A stretch of DNA of 64,000 bases from an uncultured Eubacteriales bacterium (GTDB lineage Bacteria; Bacillota; Clostridia; Oscillospirales; Acutalibacteraceae): contig CAKSFK010000004.1 in assembly GCA_934454655.1 (NCBI GenBank), positions 1 through 64,000 of the forward strand, read 5' to 3'. Of the stretch, positions 7,731-17,261 are shown one piece after another. Numbering within the stretch: the first letter of the stretch is position 1; every line of letters starts with the position of its first letter. The notes beneath the pieces were generated by a model that ran no database searches, was not told the origin of the DNA, and saw only the letters and a list, made by a program, of their open reading frames with translations. Made by a program: the position numbers and the translations under genes.

Positions 7731-8938
7731 ATTTGCATGCCGTCACGGTAAAACAGCTTAACACATATGTCAAGTCGCTGTTGGACGGCGACGTGCATTT
7801 GCAGTGCGCCTGCGTAACGGGCGAGCTTTCAAATTTTAAAAGACATTACCAAAGCGGTCATTTTTATTTTACGTTAAAGGACGCCGACGCTGCCGTGCGC
7901 TGTGTTATGTTCCGTTCTTATGCGTCGGCGGTGGGCTTTGAGCCGCGCGACGGTATGCAGGTTGTTGTAACCGGCAGAGTTTCGCTTTACGGAAAGGACG
8001 GTCAGTACCAGCTGTACTGCGAGCAGCTTTTTGCGGCGGGCGCGGGGGATTTGGCGCTCAAGTTTGAACAGCTTAAAGAAAAGCTTGAAAAAGAGGGGCT
8101 GTTCGAGCAGTCGCGCAAAAAACCGTTGCCAGCGTACCCTCAAAGAATTGCCGTTGTAACATCGGAAACGGGCGCCGCCGTGCAGGACGTTTTAAATATT
8201 TTAGGCAGGAGATTTCCTTTGACTGAGGTTGTGCTGTGTCCGGTTTCGGTTCAGGGGGACGCGGCTGTTCCCGAAATGCTTGACGCACTTGACAGACTTT
8301 ACAGACTGCCCGGGACGGACATTATAATAATAGGCAGGGGCGGCGGCTCTGCGGAGGATCTGTGGCAGTTTAACGACGAACGGCTGGCAAGAAAAATATA
8401 TGAGTCGCCTGTGCCTGTAATATCAGCCGTAGGTCACGAAACCGATTTTACAATATGCGATTTTGTTTCCGATCTGCGCGCGCCCACACCCTCTGCCGCG
8501 GCTGAGCTTGCCGTGCCTGACAGGGAGGAGCTTTGTGACAGGCTGCTTAAATACCGCGCGCTTTTAAAGGCGAGGCTTACCGCCGTGTATTCTTATTGCG
8601 AATCACGTTTTGAACGCCTTAATTCCCGCTATGCCCTTAAAACACCCGAAAATGTTATTATTTCGGGCAGACTTGAAAGGGTTGACATGGCGGGCGGAAA
8701 ACTTTTGAGCCTTTTGGACGGCGTGCTGAGCGGCAAAAGCGCGTCACTCGGCGAAACCGCCGCAAGGCTGGACGCTTTAAGCCCTCTTAAAACACTTTCG
8801 CGCGGATATACCGCCGCGTTTAAGGGCGGAAGTTTGCTGCGTTCCGTTAATGATGTAAACCGGGACGATATTATTGATATTAAATTTAAAGACGGCACCG
8901 CCGTTTGTAGGGTTACTGATAAGGAGCGGATAAAATGA
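7721..8938 (+). CDS. xseA: exodeoxyribonuclease VII large subunit
   Basis: XseA is the catalytic subunit of exonuclease VII, which degrades single-stranded DNA in both directions and acts in repair. The 405-residue protein has the N-terminal OB-fold (about 1-100; GELSNFKRHYQSGHFYFTLKD is characteristic) and the central nuclease region with VVTSETGAAVQD and IIGRGGGSAEDLWQFN, then a helical tail. The ATG overlaps the nusB stop, and an AAGG site lies in nusB. XseB follows with an ATGA overlap, so the two subunits are translationally coupled. Confidence 0.96.
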   Translation: MRLNLHAVTVKQLNTYVKSLLDGDVHLQCACVTGELSNFKRHYQSGHFYFTLKDADAAVRCVMFRSYASAVGFEPRDGMQVVVTGRVSLYGKDGQYQLYCEQLFAAGAGDLALKFEQLKEKLEKEGLFEQSRKKPLPAYPQRIAVVTSETGAAVQDVLNILGRRFPLTEVVLCPVSVQGDAAVPEMLDALDRLYRLPGTDIIIIGRGGGSAEDLWQFNDERLARKIYESPVPVISAVGHETDFTICDFVSDLRAPTPSAAAELAVPDREELCDRLLKYRALLKARLTAVYSYCESRFERLNSRYALKTPENVIISGRLERVDMAGGKLLSLLDGVLSGKSASLGETAARLDALSPLKTLSRGYTAAFKGGSLLRSVNDVNRDDIIDIKFKDGTAVCRVTDKERIK

Positions 8939-9147
8939 GCCGAAATACCGATTTTGAAAAATCGCTTGCCGAGCTTGAAAAAATAGTGGAAACGCTTGAA
9001 AGCGGCGAAGCCACGCTTGAAGAATCAATGAAACTGTTTGAACGCGGAGTAAAGCTTTCGGACGATTGCCGAAAGACGCTTTATGAGGCAAAGCAAAAAA
9101 TTATGACCCTTACCGACGCGGAGGAAGAAAATGAGCAGGACGTTTGA
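8935..9147 (+). CDS. xseB: exodeoxyribonuclease VII small subunit
   Basis: This 70-residue helical-hairpin protein is the small subunit of exonuclease VII, several copies of which bind the XseA tail. It shows the family pattern FEKSLAELEKIVETLESGE and LEESMKLFERG. The start ATG shares bases with the xseA stop, after an AAGGAG site. Its end overlaps ispA by 17 bp. The size is normal for the family. Confidence 0.95.
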   Translation: MSRNTDFEKSLAELEKIVETLESGEATLEESMKLFERGVKLSDDCRKTLYEAKQKIMTLTDAEEENEQDV

Positions 9148-10006
9148 GAGATTTTTGCCGGATATTGAAGCAAAACTGCAATCCGCCACGGCAGAAAGCG
9201 GCGGGGCGCGCGGCACCGCGTCGGACGCTATGCGTTACAGCCTCCTTGCGGGAGGAAAAAGAATAAGACCCGTTTTGCTGCTTGAATTTTACACGCTTTG
9301 CGGCGGGAGTGATAAAAAGGCGATTGATTTTGCCGCCGCAATCGAGATGATACATACCTACTCGCTTATACACGACGACCTGCCATGTATGGACAACGAC
9401 GATATGCGCCGCGGCAAGCCCTCGTGCCACAAGGCGTTCGGGTACGATACGGCACTGCTTGCGGGGGACGCACTGCTCACGCTTGCTTTTAAAACGGCGG
9501 CGGAAACATCGGGTCTGCCCGACGGACGTGTTTTAAAGGCAATAGGGGTTTTGGCTGAGAAATCCGGCATACGCGGTATGGTCGGCGGGCAGGTGTGCGA
9601 CCTTATGTTTGAAAAAACAGGTACCGATATTGACGGACTTAAGGAAATGTACCTTAAAAAAACATCCTGTCTGCTTGAAGCCGCGGCAATGTGCGGCTGT
9701 ATACTTGCCGGCGCTGACGAAAAAACGGTTTCATATGCCGAAAAATACGCTGCCGCACTGGGGCTGAGCTTTCAGATAACCGATGATATTCTTGACTGCA
9801 CTTCGGATGAAAAGACACTTGGAAAGCCGATAGGCAGTGATGAAAAAAACGGAAAGACCACATATGTTTCGCTTTTGGGAATTGAAGGAGCCAAAGCCGC
9901 GGCAAACGCGGCGGCAAAGCAGGCACTGGGCGAGCTTGAAAAGTTTAAGGGCGACAAAACGGCTCTTAGGGAACTCACAAATTTTCTATTGGAACGAAAG
10001 AATTAA
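9131..10006 (+). CDS. ispA: farnesyl/geranylgeranyl diphosphate synthase (IspA-type)
   Basis: This cytoplasmic trans-prenyltransferase condenses IPP with allylic diphosphates, giving FPP for undecaprenyl phosphate and quinones. In 291 residues it has GGKRIRP (about 41-47), the first Asp-rich motif DDLPCMDND at 82-90, and the second Asp-rich motif DDILD near 217. The spacing of the first motif is that of bacterial short-chain enzymes. It starts inside the end of xseB and is followed by dxs, so two isoprenoid genes sit together. Chain length (C15 or C20) cannot be settled from sequence alone. Confidence 0.92.
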   Translation: MSRTFERFLPDIEAKLQSATAESGGARGTASDAMRYSLLAGGKRIRPVLLLEFYTLCGGSDKKAIDFAAAIEMIHTYSLIHDDLPCMDNDDMRRGKPSCHKAFGYDTALLAGDALLTLAFKTAAETSGLPDGRVLKAIGVLAEKSGIRGMVGGQVCDLMFEKTGTDIDGLKEMYLKKTSCLLEAAAMCGCILAGADEKTVSYAEKYAAALGLSFQITDDILDCTSDEKTLGKPIGSDEKNGKTTYVSLLGIEGAKAAANAAAKQALGELEKFKGDKTALRELTNFLLERKN

Positions 10007-10023
10007 AAGGACTGTTATGGCAA

Positions 10024-11859
10024 TTGGAGTACAGGCTGTTAAGCAAGATAAATTCTCCCGCTGATGTTAAAAAAATAGAGGAAAACGATATACCCCTGCT
10101 GTGTCAGGAACTGCGCGACTGCATTGTTAAGACCGTTTCAAACAACGGCGGTCATTTGGCCTCCAACCTCGGTTCGGTTGAGCTTACGGTTGCACTGCAC
10201 AGAAGCTTTTCCTCACCGAACGACTCGGTTATATTCGATGTGGGTCACCAAAGCTATGCTCACAAGCTTTTAACCGGGAGGTTTAAGGATTTTTCCACCA
10301 TAAGAACCGAAAACGGACTTTCGGGATATATGCGGCCGGAAGAAAGCTGTCATGACCCGTTTATAACGGGACACAGCAGTAACTCAATATCTGCGGCATA
10401 CGGTATTTACCGAGCAAAAAAGCTGAAGGGCGAAAGCGGAACGGCGGTTGCCGTTATTGGGGACGGTGCGCTTACGGGCGGTATGGCTTATGAGGCGCTT
10501 AATAACGCGGGTTCGGGCAGAAGCAACTTTATTGTTGTGCTTAACGACAATAAAATGTCCATTTCGCGCAATGTGGGCGCGCTTGCGCGCAGCCTTACAA
10601 AAATGCGTAACAAACCCCATTACCACCATTTCAAATATGCATTCAGCCATATCCTGCTGTCTGTTCCCTTTGTGGGGAAACGGCTCAACAACGCGTTTTT
10701 CGGGCTTAAAGAAACGCTGAAAGGCATTGTATATAAAAACAACATTTTCTCAGCCCTCGGTTTTAACTATTTAGGACCGGTGGACGGTCATAACGTTAAG
10801 GCAATGGAACAGCTTTTTAAAATAGCGCAGACATATCAGCGCCCGTCGCTTATACACGTTATAACAACCAAGGGCAAGGGCTATGCTTATGCCGAAAGCT
10901 CACCTAAGGATTATCACGGAGTTTCACCGTTTGATATCGACAGGGGAGCGGAAACAAGCGGAAAGCCGACATTTTCGCTTGTTGCGGGAAGGACGCTCTG
11001 TGAACTGGCGGAAAGCGACGAAACCGTTTGCGCGGTTACCGCCGCTATGACCTCGGGAACGGGACTCAGCGAATTTTCGGGCAGGTTTAAAAACCGATTT
11101 TTTGACGTCGGTATTGCCGAGCAGCACGCGGTAACCTTTTCGGCGGGGCTTGCGGCAAAGGGGATGAAACCGTTTTTTGCGGTTTATTCTTCCTTTTTGC
11201 AAAGAGGATTTGACCAGATAATTCACGATGTGGCAATAGGAAAGTATCCCGTAATACTGCTTATTGACCGTGCGGGAATCGTCGGCGAGGACGGGGAGAC
11301 CCATCAGGGAATATTCGATGTTTCTTATTTAACGCTTATCCCGGGAATGACGGTGTATTCGCCCTGCTATTACAGCGAGCTTGCAAACGATATAAAAATT
11401 GCCGCGAAAAACAACAGCTTTTGCGCCGTGAGGTATCCGCGCGGATGTGAAACCGCCGAGCCGGATATTGACCTTACGGGCGATTATACGGTTTTGCCCG
11501 GAGGCGGACGGCGCGCGATTGTAACCTACGGCAGAATATTTGCAAACGCGCTTGAAGCACAGGCGGATTTAGGGGACGTAACGGTTATAAAGCTTAATAA
11601 AATTTATCCGCTCGGCGGCGAGTTTACCGATGAGCTTTTAAAGTTTGATGAGATATACTTTTTTGAGGAAAGTGTAAAATCGGGCGGCATCGGCGAGCTT
11701 TGCGGTGCGGCGCTGCTTGAAAAGGGATATAGGGGAAAATATAAAATACACGCAATCAATAACAAATTTGTGCCGACATCGTCGGTTTCGTCGGCTTTGA
11801 GGGTAAACGGTCTTGACAGCGACGGAATGATTAAGGCTTTGAGGGATAACGATGAGTGA
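10024..11859 (+). CDS. dxs: 1-deoxy-D-xylulose-5-phosphate synthase
   Basis: Dxs condenses pyruvate with glyceraldehyde-3-phosphate, the first step of the MEP isoprenoid pathway, using thiamine diphosphate. The 611-residue protein has the N-terminal GHLASNLGSVELT, the ThDP motif GDGALTGGMAYEALNNAG with LNDNKMSIS, and the transketolase-type catalytic AEQHAV near 365. The frame begins at a TTG (10024); the protein then reads Leu-Leu-Ser-Lys-Ile-Asn-Ser-Pro, the usual Dxs start. The AAAGGA site is about 12 nt away, which is long. An ATG at 10017 with better spacing opens a different frame that stops after 15 codons. Its end overlaps tlyA by 8 bp. Confidence 0.94.
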   Translation: MEYRLLSKINSPADVKKIEENDIPLLCQELRDCIVKTVSNNGGHLASNLGSVELTVALHRSFSSPNDSVIFDVGHQSYAHKLLTGRFKDFSTIRTENGLSGYMRPEESCHDPFITGHSSNSISAAYGIYRAKKLKGESGTAVAVIGDGALTGGMAYEALNNAGSGRSNFIVVLNDNKMSISRNVGALARSLTKMRNKPHYHHFKYAFSHILLSVPFVGKRLNNAFFGLKETLKGIVYKNNIFSALGFNYLGPVDGHNVKAMEQLFKIAQTYQRPSLIHVITTKGKGYAYAESSPKDYHGVSPFDIDRGAETSGKPTFSLVAGRTLCELAESDETVCAVTAAMTSGTGLSEFSGRFKNRFFDVGIAEQHAVTFSAGLAAKGMKPFFAVYSSFLQRGFDQIIHDVAIGKYPVILLIDRAGIVGEDGETHQGIFDVSYLTLIPGMTVYSPCYYSELANDIKIAAKNNSFCAVRYPRGCETAEPDIDLTGDYTVLPGGGRRAIVTYGRIFANALEAQADLGDVTVIKLNKIYPLGGEFTDELLKFDEIYFFEESVKSGGIGELCGAALLEKGYRGKYKIHAINNKFVPTSSVSSALRVNGLDSDGMIKALRDNDE

Positions 11860-12661
11860 AAAAAAGAGATTGGACTCGGCACTTTTTGAACAGGGCTTTG
11901 CCGAAAGCCGCGAAAAGGCAAAGGCGCTTATTATGTCGGGCATAGTTTACGTTAACAACCAAAAATGCGATAAAGCCGGAGAAAGCGTAAAACCCGATGA
12001 TAAAATTGAGGTAAGAGGGGAAACCTTAAAATATGTAAGCCGCGGCGGATTAAAGCTGGAAAAGGCAATGAAAAGCTTTAACATAAGCCTTGAAAATTGC
12101 ATTTGCGCGGATATAGGCGCATCAACCGGCGGCTTTACCGACTGTATGCTGCAAAACGGCGCGGTTAAGGTTTATTCAATAGACGTAGGCTACGGTCAGC
12201 TTGCGTGGAAGCTTCGCACGGACGCGCGGGTCGTCAACCTTGAACGCACAAATTTCCGTTACGTAACAAGCGAACAGGTGCCGGATATGCTGGACTTCGC
12301 ATCGGTTGATGTGTCGTTTATATCGCTTTACCACATTCTCCCGGTTTTGAGGACACTGCTTAAGGACGGCGGCAGGGCGGTTTGCCTTATAAAGCCGCAG
12401 TTTGAGGCAGGGAGAGAAAACGTCGGCAAAAAGGGCGTTGTAAGAGATAAATCGGTTCATATAGCGGTTATAAAGAAAATAATGGGTCTTATCAGGGACG
12501 ACGGATTTTCACTTTTGGGGCTGGATTATTCTCCCATTAAAGGGCCTGAGGGAAACATTGAGTACCTGTGTTATATTGAAAAAAACGGCGCGGCGGAGAA
12601 CCTTTGCGGGAAAACAGCCGAGCAGGTGGCTGACGAATCGCACGAGGCGCTGAAAGGATGA
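11852..12661 (+). CDS. tlyA: TlyA family RNA methyltransferase/hemolysin-like protein
   Basis: TlyA-family proteins carry an N-terminal S4 RNA-binding domain and an FtsJ-like Rossmann methyltransferase domain; mycobacterial TlyA 2'-O-methylates rRNA. In this 269-residue protein the S4 domain spans about 5-65 (ALIMSGIVYVNNQ). The SAM-binding motif DIGASTGGFTDCML lies near 88-101, and DVSFISLYHILP and LIKPQFE follow. Target nucleotides are not known for clostridial members. It sits between dxs and nadK, a conserved clostridial order. Confidence 0.92.
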   Translation: MSEKKRLDSALFEQGFAESREKAKALIMSGIVYVNNQKCDKAGESVKPDDKIEVRGETLKYVSRGGLKLEKAMKSFNISLENCICADIGASTGGFTDCMLQNGAVKVYSIDVGYGQLAWKLRTDARVVNLERTNFRYVTSEQVPDMLDFASVDVSFISLYHILPVLRTLLKDGGRAVCLIKPQFEAGRENVGKKGVVRDKSVHIAVIKKIMGLIRDDGFSLLGLDYSPIKGPEGNIEYLCYIEKNGAAENLCGKTAEQVADESHEALKG

Positions 12662-12665
12662 TGTT

Positions 12666-13511
12666 ATGAAGGTTGCGGTAATTCCTAATCTTGATAAGTA
12701 CGGCTCGGCCGAGGTTGTGGATAAGCTCGGCATTATGCTGAAAAACGAGGGAATACAGGCTTTCCTGCCGGAAAATATTGCCGGCGAAAACTTTGAACAT
12801 CTGCCCGAGGATATGTTATACAAAACCGCCGATATTATTATAACGATCGGCGGCGACGGCACCATTATACGCTATGCAAAGCGCGCCGCAATTGATAATA
12901 AACCGGTGCTCGGAATCAATGCGGGCAGGGTTGGGTATCTTGCAAACATAGAACAGAACGAGCTTTCGCTTATATCAAAGCTTAAAACAGAAGGATATTT
13001 TGTTGAAAAACGTATGATGCTTTCTGTCAGGGTGTGCGAAAACGGAAGAACGGTAGGCGAATACAACGCGCTTAACGACGCGGTTATTACAAGCGGATTT
13101 ATCTCGAGAATAATAGATATTTCCGTGTTTTTGGGAAAAGATTCAATAAGCTACCGCGCCGACGGGCTTATAATCTCAACTCCGACAGGCTCAACAGCCT
13201 ATTCAATGTCTGCGGGGGGACCTATAATCGACCCGCTTGCCGAATGTATGTGCATAACCCCCATTTGCTCACATTCCCTTTCCGCAAAACCCATTCTTCT
13301 GGGGGCGGACAATACCATAAAGCTTAAGGCTTACTCAAGAAAAAGGACGGATATTTATCTTACGGTGGACGGCAGAAAGGTTTGCGCCGTCAAGCCGTTT
13401 ACGGATATATATATAAGAAAATCAAGGCAGTTTGTAAAGCTTATAAGACTTAACGACAGGTCGTTTTACAAAACGCTTTCAAACAAATTTAAAGACGGCA
13501 GGAGTATGTAG
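12666..13511 (+). CDS. nadK: NAD kinase
   Basis: NadK phosphorylates NAD to NADP in the cytoplasm. The 281-residue protein has the signature GGDGTII near 62-69, then NAGRVGYLANIE, NDAVI, and the diagnostic STPTGSTAYSMSAGGPI. The C-terminal beta region carries HSLSAKPI. The ATG lies 5 bp after the tlyA stop, with an AAGGATG site. Length and motif order are normal. Confidence 0.95.
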   Translation: MKVAVIPNLDKYGSAEVVDKLGIMLKNEGIQAFLPENIAGENFEHLPEDMLYKTADIIITIGGDGTIIRYAKRAAIDNKPVLGINAGRVGYLANIEQNELSLISKLKTEGYFVEKRMMLSVRVCENGRTVGEYNALNDAVITSGFISRIIDISVFLGKDSISYRADGLIISTPTGSTAYSMSAGGPIIDPLAECMCITPICSHSLSAKPILLGADNTIKLKAYSRKRTDIYLTVDGRKVCAVKPFTDIYIRKSRQFVKLIRLNDRSFYKTLSNKFKDGRSM

Positions 13512-13514
13512 CTT

Positions 13515-13970
13515 ATGAAAAGCAAAAGACAGGAAGAAATACTGCGGCTGATAAAAAATAAAATATTTTTAACCCAAGAGGAACTTCAGGGTGAACTTAC
13601 GAACCTCGGCTACAACGTGACCCAGTCAACGGTATCAAGGGATATAAAGGAACTGAGAATCGTTAAGGGACACGATGAAAACGGGAATTACCGTTACATT
13701 TCGGGCAGTCAATCGGGTGAAAACGCAAGGAACGATTCGCACTATAAGGAACTTTTTACAAGAGCGGTTAAAAGCATTGCGTTTTCGCTTAACAATATTG
13801 TTATTAAATGCTATAACGGTATGGCGTCAAGCGCCTGTGTTGCGGTTGACGAGCTTTACGGCGATATGATGCTCGGTTCTCTTGCGGGGGACGACACAAT
13901 AATAATAGTTACCGGCGGCGAGGCTCTGTCGGCGGCGCTGGCGGCAGAGCTTAACAACCTTTTAAAATAA
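13515..13970 (+). CDS. argR: arginine repressor ArgR/AhrC
   Basis: ArgR is an arginine-responsive hexameric DNA-binding regulator of arginine synthesis and breakdown. In 151 residues it has an N-terminal winged helix with the recognition segment TQSTVSRDIKELRIVK (about 36-51) and a C-terminal hexamerisation/arginine-binding domain with GSLAGDDTIII. It starts 3 bp after nadK and precedes recN, the standard clostridial position, so placement in this operon does not by itself imply a link to arginine genes. Confidence 0.94.
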   Translation: MKSKRQEEILRLIKNKIFLTQEELQGELTNLGYNVTQSTVSRDIKELRIVKGHDENGNYRYISGSQSGENARNDSHYKELFTRAVKSIAFSLNNIVIKCYNGMASSACVAVDELYGDMMLGSLAGDDTIIIVTGGEALSAALAAELNNLLK

Positions 13971-13983
13971 GCGGGGAAGAAAG

Positions 13984-15651
13984 ATGCTTAAGTTTCTTCA
14001 TATTGAGAACATAGCGGTTATTGAGCGCTCCGATATTGAATTTACCGACGGTTTTAATGTTTTGACAGGCGAAACGGGAGCTGGAAAATCAATAGTTATT
14101 GACGCAATAAACGCCGTGCTCGGAGAAAGAACCTCAAAAGAACTCATACGCGCCGGATGCGACACCGCAGAGGTGTCGGCGGTTTTCGGCGGTCTTGATG
14201 AAAAAACGGTTGAGGCGCTGCGCCGCAGCGGCACCGAACCGGATGAGGACGGCAATATTATCATACGCCGCAAATTATCGGCGTCGGGAAAAGGTCTTAT
14301 AAAGCTTAACAATAAACCGATAACCGCAACGGAACTAAGGGAAGTAGGCAAACTGCTTGTCAATATCCACGGTCAGCACGATAATCAGGCGCTCCTTGAC
14401 CCCGAGCACCACCTCGATTACATAGACGCGGTGGCTGACGACGACCCGATAAAGGGTAAATATTACGCGGAGTTCAGGGAGTTTAATCGCATACGCCGCG
14501 AACTAGAAGCCACCGAAACGGACGAGGACGAAAAGCGGCGGCAGACCGATCTTCTTAAATACCAGATAAACGAGCTCGAAAGCGCGGCGGTAAAGCCCGG
14601 GGAATATTCGGAATTAAAGAAAAAAATTGAAATCGCAAAGGGCTGGCAGGCAACCGTTGAGGCGCTTCTCTCCGCATATAACGCGCTTAACGGCGACGAT
14701 GATAAATACGGTGCGGGCTCTCTTGCCGAAAACGCCGCAAAGTCGCTGTCGTCGCTTAAAAACCCCGAGTGGGAAAAACGTGCCGAAAAGCTTTTGGAGG
14801 CGGCGGAAATTATTGGGGACGTTAAGGACGGAATTTCCGATTTTCTTGATAACCCCGCTTTTTCCGAGATTGACCGGGACGCGGTGAACGCAAGACTTGA
14901 CACGCTTGAAAGGCTTATGGCAAAATACGGCGGCAGTGAAGAGAAAATGCTTGAATTCCTGTCGGACGCGCAAAAAAAGCTGGAGGATATCCGATTTTCG
15001 GATAAAAGGGCAGAGGAGCTTTCAGAGCTGCTTGACCGTTCGACTGAACGCCTTGTGGCACTGGGAGCAAAGCTTACCGCAGCACGCAGAGCGGCGGCGG
15101 CGGACTTTGAAAAGCAAGTTTGCGGAATACTCGGTTATCTTAATATGCCCGACGTGCGTTTTACGGTAAAAACCGAAACCGGCAGGTACACAAAGCGCGG
15201 CTGCGACACGGCGGAGTTTATGATCTCGGCAAACAAAGGCGAAAACGTTAAGCCGCTTGCAAAAATTGCCTCGGGCGGTGAGCTTTCGCGCGTTATGCTT
15301 GCAATTAAAAGCGTTTTGCTTGACCGCGACAGCGTGGGCACAATGATATTTGACGAGATTGACACGGGGATCAGCGGTTACACCGCGGGAAAGGTCGGCG
15401 TGCAGTTAAGGCGCGTATCACGCAACCGTCAGGTAATATGCGTTACGCACTTAGCACAGATAGCCGCTATGGCGGATAATCATTTGCTTATAAGCAAAAC
15501 ATCGTCAGGCGGCAGAACATTTACCGCCGTTGAGCCGCTCTGCGGCGACGGCAGAATAAACGAAATCGCCCGTATAATGTCGGGCGCGGAAATAACCGAG
15601 AATCTTTATAACTCGGCTAAGGAATTACTGGACAGGAGCAAAGAAATATGA
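13984..15651 (+). CDS. recN: DNA repair protein RecN
   Basis: RecN is an SMC-like ATPase that gathers broken DNA ends early in double-strand-break repair. The 555-residue protein has Walker A GETGAGKS (about 30-37), a signature-like segment KIASGGELSRVMLAIK, Walker B MIFDEIDTGISG, and long helical coiled-coil arms in the middle (about 150-380). VTHLAQIAAMAD is also typical. A GGGGAAG site precedes the ATG. Its end overlaps tyrS in an ATGA. Confidence 0.96.
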   Translation: MLKFLHIENIAVIERSDIEFTDGFNVLTGETGAGKSIVIDAINAVLGERTSKELIRAGCDTAEVSAVFGGLDEKTVEALRRSGTEPDEDGNIIIRRKLSASGKGLIKLNNKPITATELREVGKLLVNIHGQHDNQALLDPEHHLDYIDAVADDDPIKGKYYAEFREFNRIRRELEATETDEDEKRRQTDLLKYQINELESAAVKPGEYSELKKKIEIAKGWQATVEALLSAYNALNGDDDKYGAGSLAENAAKSLSSLKNPEWEKRAEKLLEAAEIIGDVKDGISDFLDNPAFSEIDRDAVNARLDTLERLMAKYGGSEEKMLEFLSDAQKKLEDIRFSDKRAEELSELLDRSTERLVALGAKLTAARRAAAADFEKQVCGILGYLNMPDVRFTVKTETGRYTKRGCDTAEFMISANKGENVKPLAKIASGGELSRVMLAIKSVLLDRDSVGTMIFDEIDTGISGYTAGKVGVQLRRVSRNRQVICVTHLAQIAAMADNHLLISKTSSGGRTFTAVEPLCGDGRINEIARIMSGAEITENLYNSAKELLDRSKEI

Positions 15652-16868
15652 AAATTTACGATGAACTGGTTGCGCGCGGACTTATAGCGCAGGTTACCGA
15701 TGAGGAAGAAATACGCGAGCTTATCGATAATGGCAAGGCGACATTTTATATAGGTTTTGACCCGACTGCCGACAGCCTTCACGTTGGACATTTTATGGCG
15801 CTTTGCCTCATGAAACGCCTGCAAATGGCGGGAAACAGACCTATTGCCCTTATCGGCGGCGGAACGGGTTATATAGGCGACCCCTCGGGCAGAACGGATA
15901 TGCGTTCTATGATGACGCCCGAGCAGATACAGCATAACTGCGACTGCTTTAAAAAGCAGATGAGCAGATTTATCGAGTTCGGCGAGGGCAAGGCACAGAT
16001 GGTAAATAACGCCGACTGGCTGTTAAACCTTAACTACATTGATTTGCTGCGTGACGTAGGCGCATGCTTTTCGGTTAACAATATGCTCAGGGCTGAGTGC
16101 TATAAGCAGAGAATGGAAAAGGGACTCAGTTTCCTTGAGTTCAACTATATGATAATGCAGAGTTACGATTTTTACCACCTGTTCAAAGAGTACGGCTGCA
16201 ATATGCAGTTCGGCGGCGACGACCAGTGGTCCAATATGCTGGGCGGAACAGAGCTTATACGCAGAAAGCTCGGCAAGGACGCTTTTGCCATGACCATTAC
16301 GCTGCTGCTTAATTCAGAGGGCAAGAAAATGGGCAAGACCGCGTCGGGCGCGGTGTGGCTTGACCCCGAAAAGACTTCTCCGTACGAATTTTATCAGTAC
16401 TGGCGCAATGTTGCCGATGCGGACGTGCTTAAGTGCATACGAATGCTCACCTTCCTGCCGCTTGAGGAAATTGACAAAATGGACAGCTGGGAGGGCAGTC
16501 AGCTTAACACAGCAAAGGAAATTCTTGCCTTTGAGCTTACAAAGCTGGTTCACGGCGAGGAAGAGGCTCAAAAGGCTCAGTCGGCGGCAAGGGTAATATT
16601 TGCCGGCGGCGGTTCGCACGAGAATATGCCGTCAACCCTGCTTTCAGAAAGCGATTTAACCGACGGCAGAATAGGTCTGCTTGACGTTATGGTTAAGGGC
16701 GGGCTTGCATCCTCAAAGGGCGAGGCAAGACGTCTTGTAAGGCAGGGCGGAGTGAGCGTCGGGGACGAAAAGATAACCGACGAACAGTATTCGCTCGGCA
16801 TTGAAGAGCTTAAATGCGGCGTTGTGGTTAAAAAGGGTAAGAAGGTATTTCACAAATTCTCGGTTTAG
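15648..16868 (+). CDS. tyrS: tyrosyl-tRNA synthetase
   Basis: TyrS charges tRNA-Tyr. The 406-residue protein has the HIGH-type motif HVGHF near residue 45, the tyrosine-pocket segments GGDDQWSNM and DFYHLF, the KMSKS-type motif as KMGKT (about 226-230), and a C-terminal S4 domain (about 340-406; GEARRLVRQGGVSV). It is coupled to recN by an ATGA overlap and no T-box leader is present, which is notable because clostridial tyrS genes are often T-box controlled. It is the last gene of the nusB operon; an inverted-repeat element begins at the base after its stop. Confidence 0.96.
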   Translation: MKIYDELVARGLIAQVTDEEEIRELIDNGKATFYIGFDPTADSLHVGHFMALCLMKRLQMAGNRPIALIGGGTGYIGDPSGRTDMRSMMTPEQIQHNCDCFKKQMSRFIEFGEGKAQMVNNADWLLNLNYIDLLRDVGACFSVNNMLRAECYKQRMEKGLSFLEFNYMIMQSYDFYHLFKEYGCNMQFGGDDQWSNMLGGTELIRRKLGKDAFAMTITLLLNSEGKKMGKTASGAVWLDPEKTSPYEFYQYWRNVADADVLKCIRMLTFLPLEEIDKMDSWEGSQLNTAKEILAFELTKLVHGEEEAQKAQSAARVIFAGGGSHENMPSTLLSESDLTDGRIGLLDVMVKGGLASSKGEARRLVRQGGVSVGDEKITDEQYSLGIEELKCGVVVKKGKKVFHKFSV

Positions 16869-17253
16869 ATTATTCTGGCTTACCTACGCAGCCCACCGTC
16901 CCGACGTAACCTATAAGATCCCATCCGTTAAGGCGGTTTTATACCGTAACCTCGCTTCCGTTCGGCACTTTACCGATTAGGCAAGCGAGAATAATCCAAA
17001 TCCGTTTTTTGAGCGCGGATTTCTCGCATTGCCGCGTTAAAATACTCGTTAATCCGTTAGGATTAACTGCGTTTTGTGCCTTGCTCTGCAAAAAATCCGC
17101 TCCTCAAAAAATTGGCGACCCAAAACGAGCGCAATTTTCGTGTGGATTTTTATGCGAAGGATGCGATAAGGCTTTCGCCTTATAAAGACGACAAGTTAAA
17201 ATACGCCGAAAATTCGCCGTTTTGGGCGGGTTCGGATTATTCTCGTTTGCCTA
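16869..17253. repeat. mosaic of nested inverted repeats (palindromic element)
   Basis: An 18-20 bp motif occurs three times: 16869-16886 (plus), 16978-16997 (minus) and 17234-17253 (plus). The last two are inverted copies with one mismatch in 20. Between them lie an imperfect palindrome with arms at about 17001-17022 and 17093-17115, a hairpin at its centre (17048-17055 with 17060-17067), a further inverted pair at 17119-17140 and 17207-17226, and an inner 7-bp hairpin (17166-17183). The element fills the gap from the tyrS stop to 8 bp before the amidase stop. No credible gene lies inside. It resembles interspersed palindromic/MITE-like elements of Clostridia; copy number elsewhere is unknown. 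Confidence 0.75.
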
Positions 17254-17261
17254 AGGCGGCG

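Noticed and set aside
15600..15660. T-box leader for tyrS
   Set aside because: tyrS overlaps recN by 4 bp, so there is no room for a leader.
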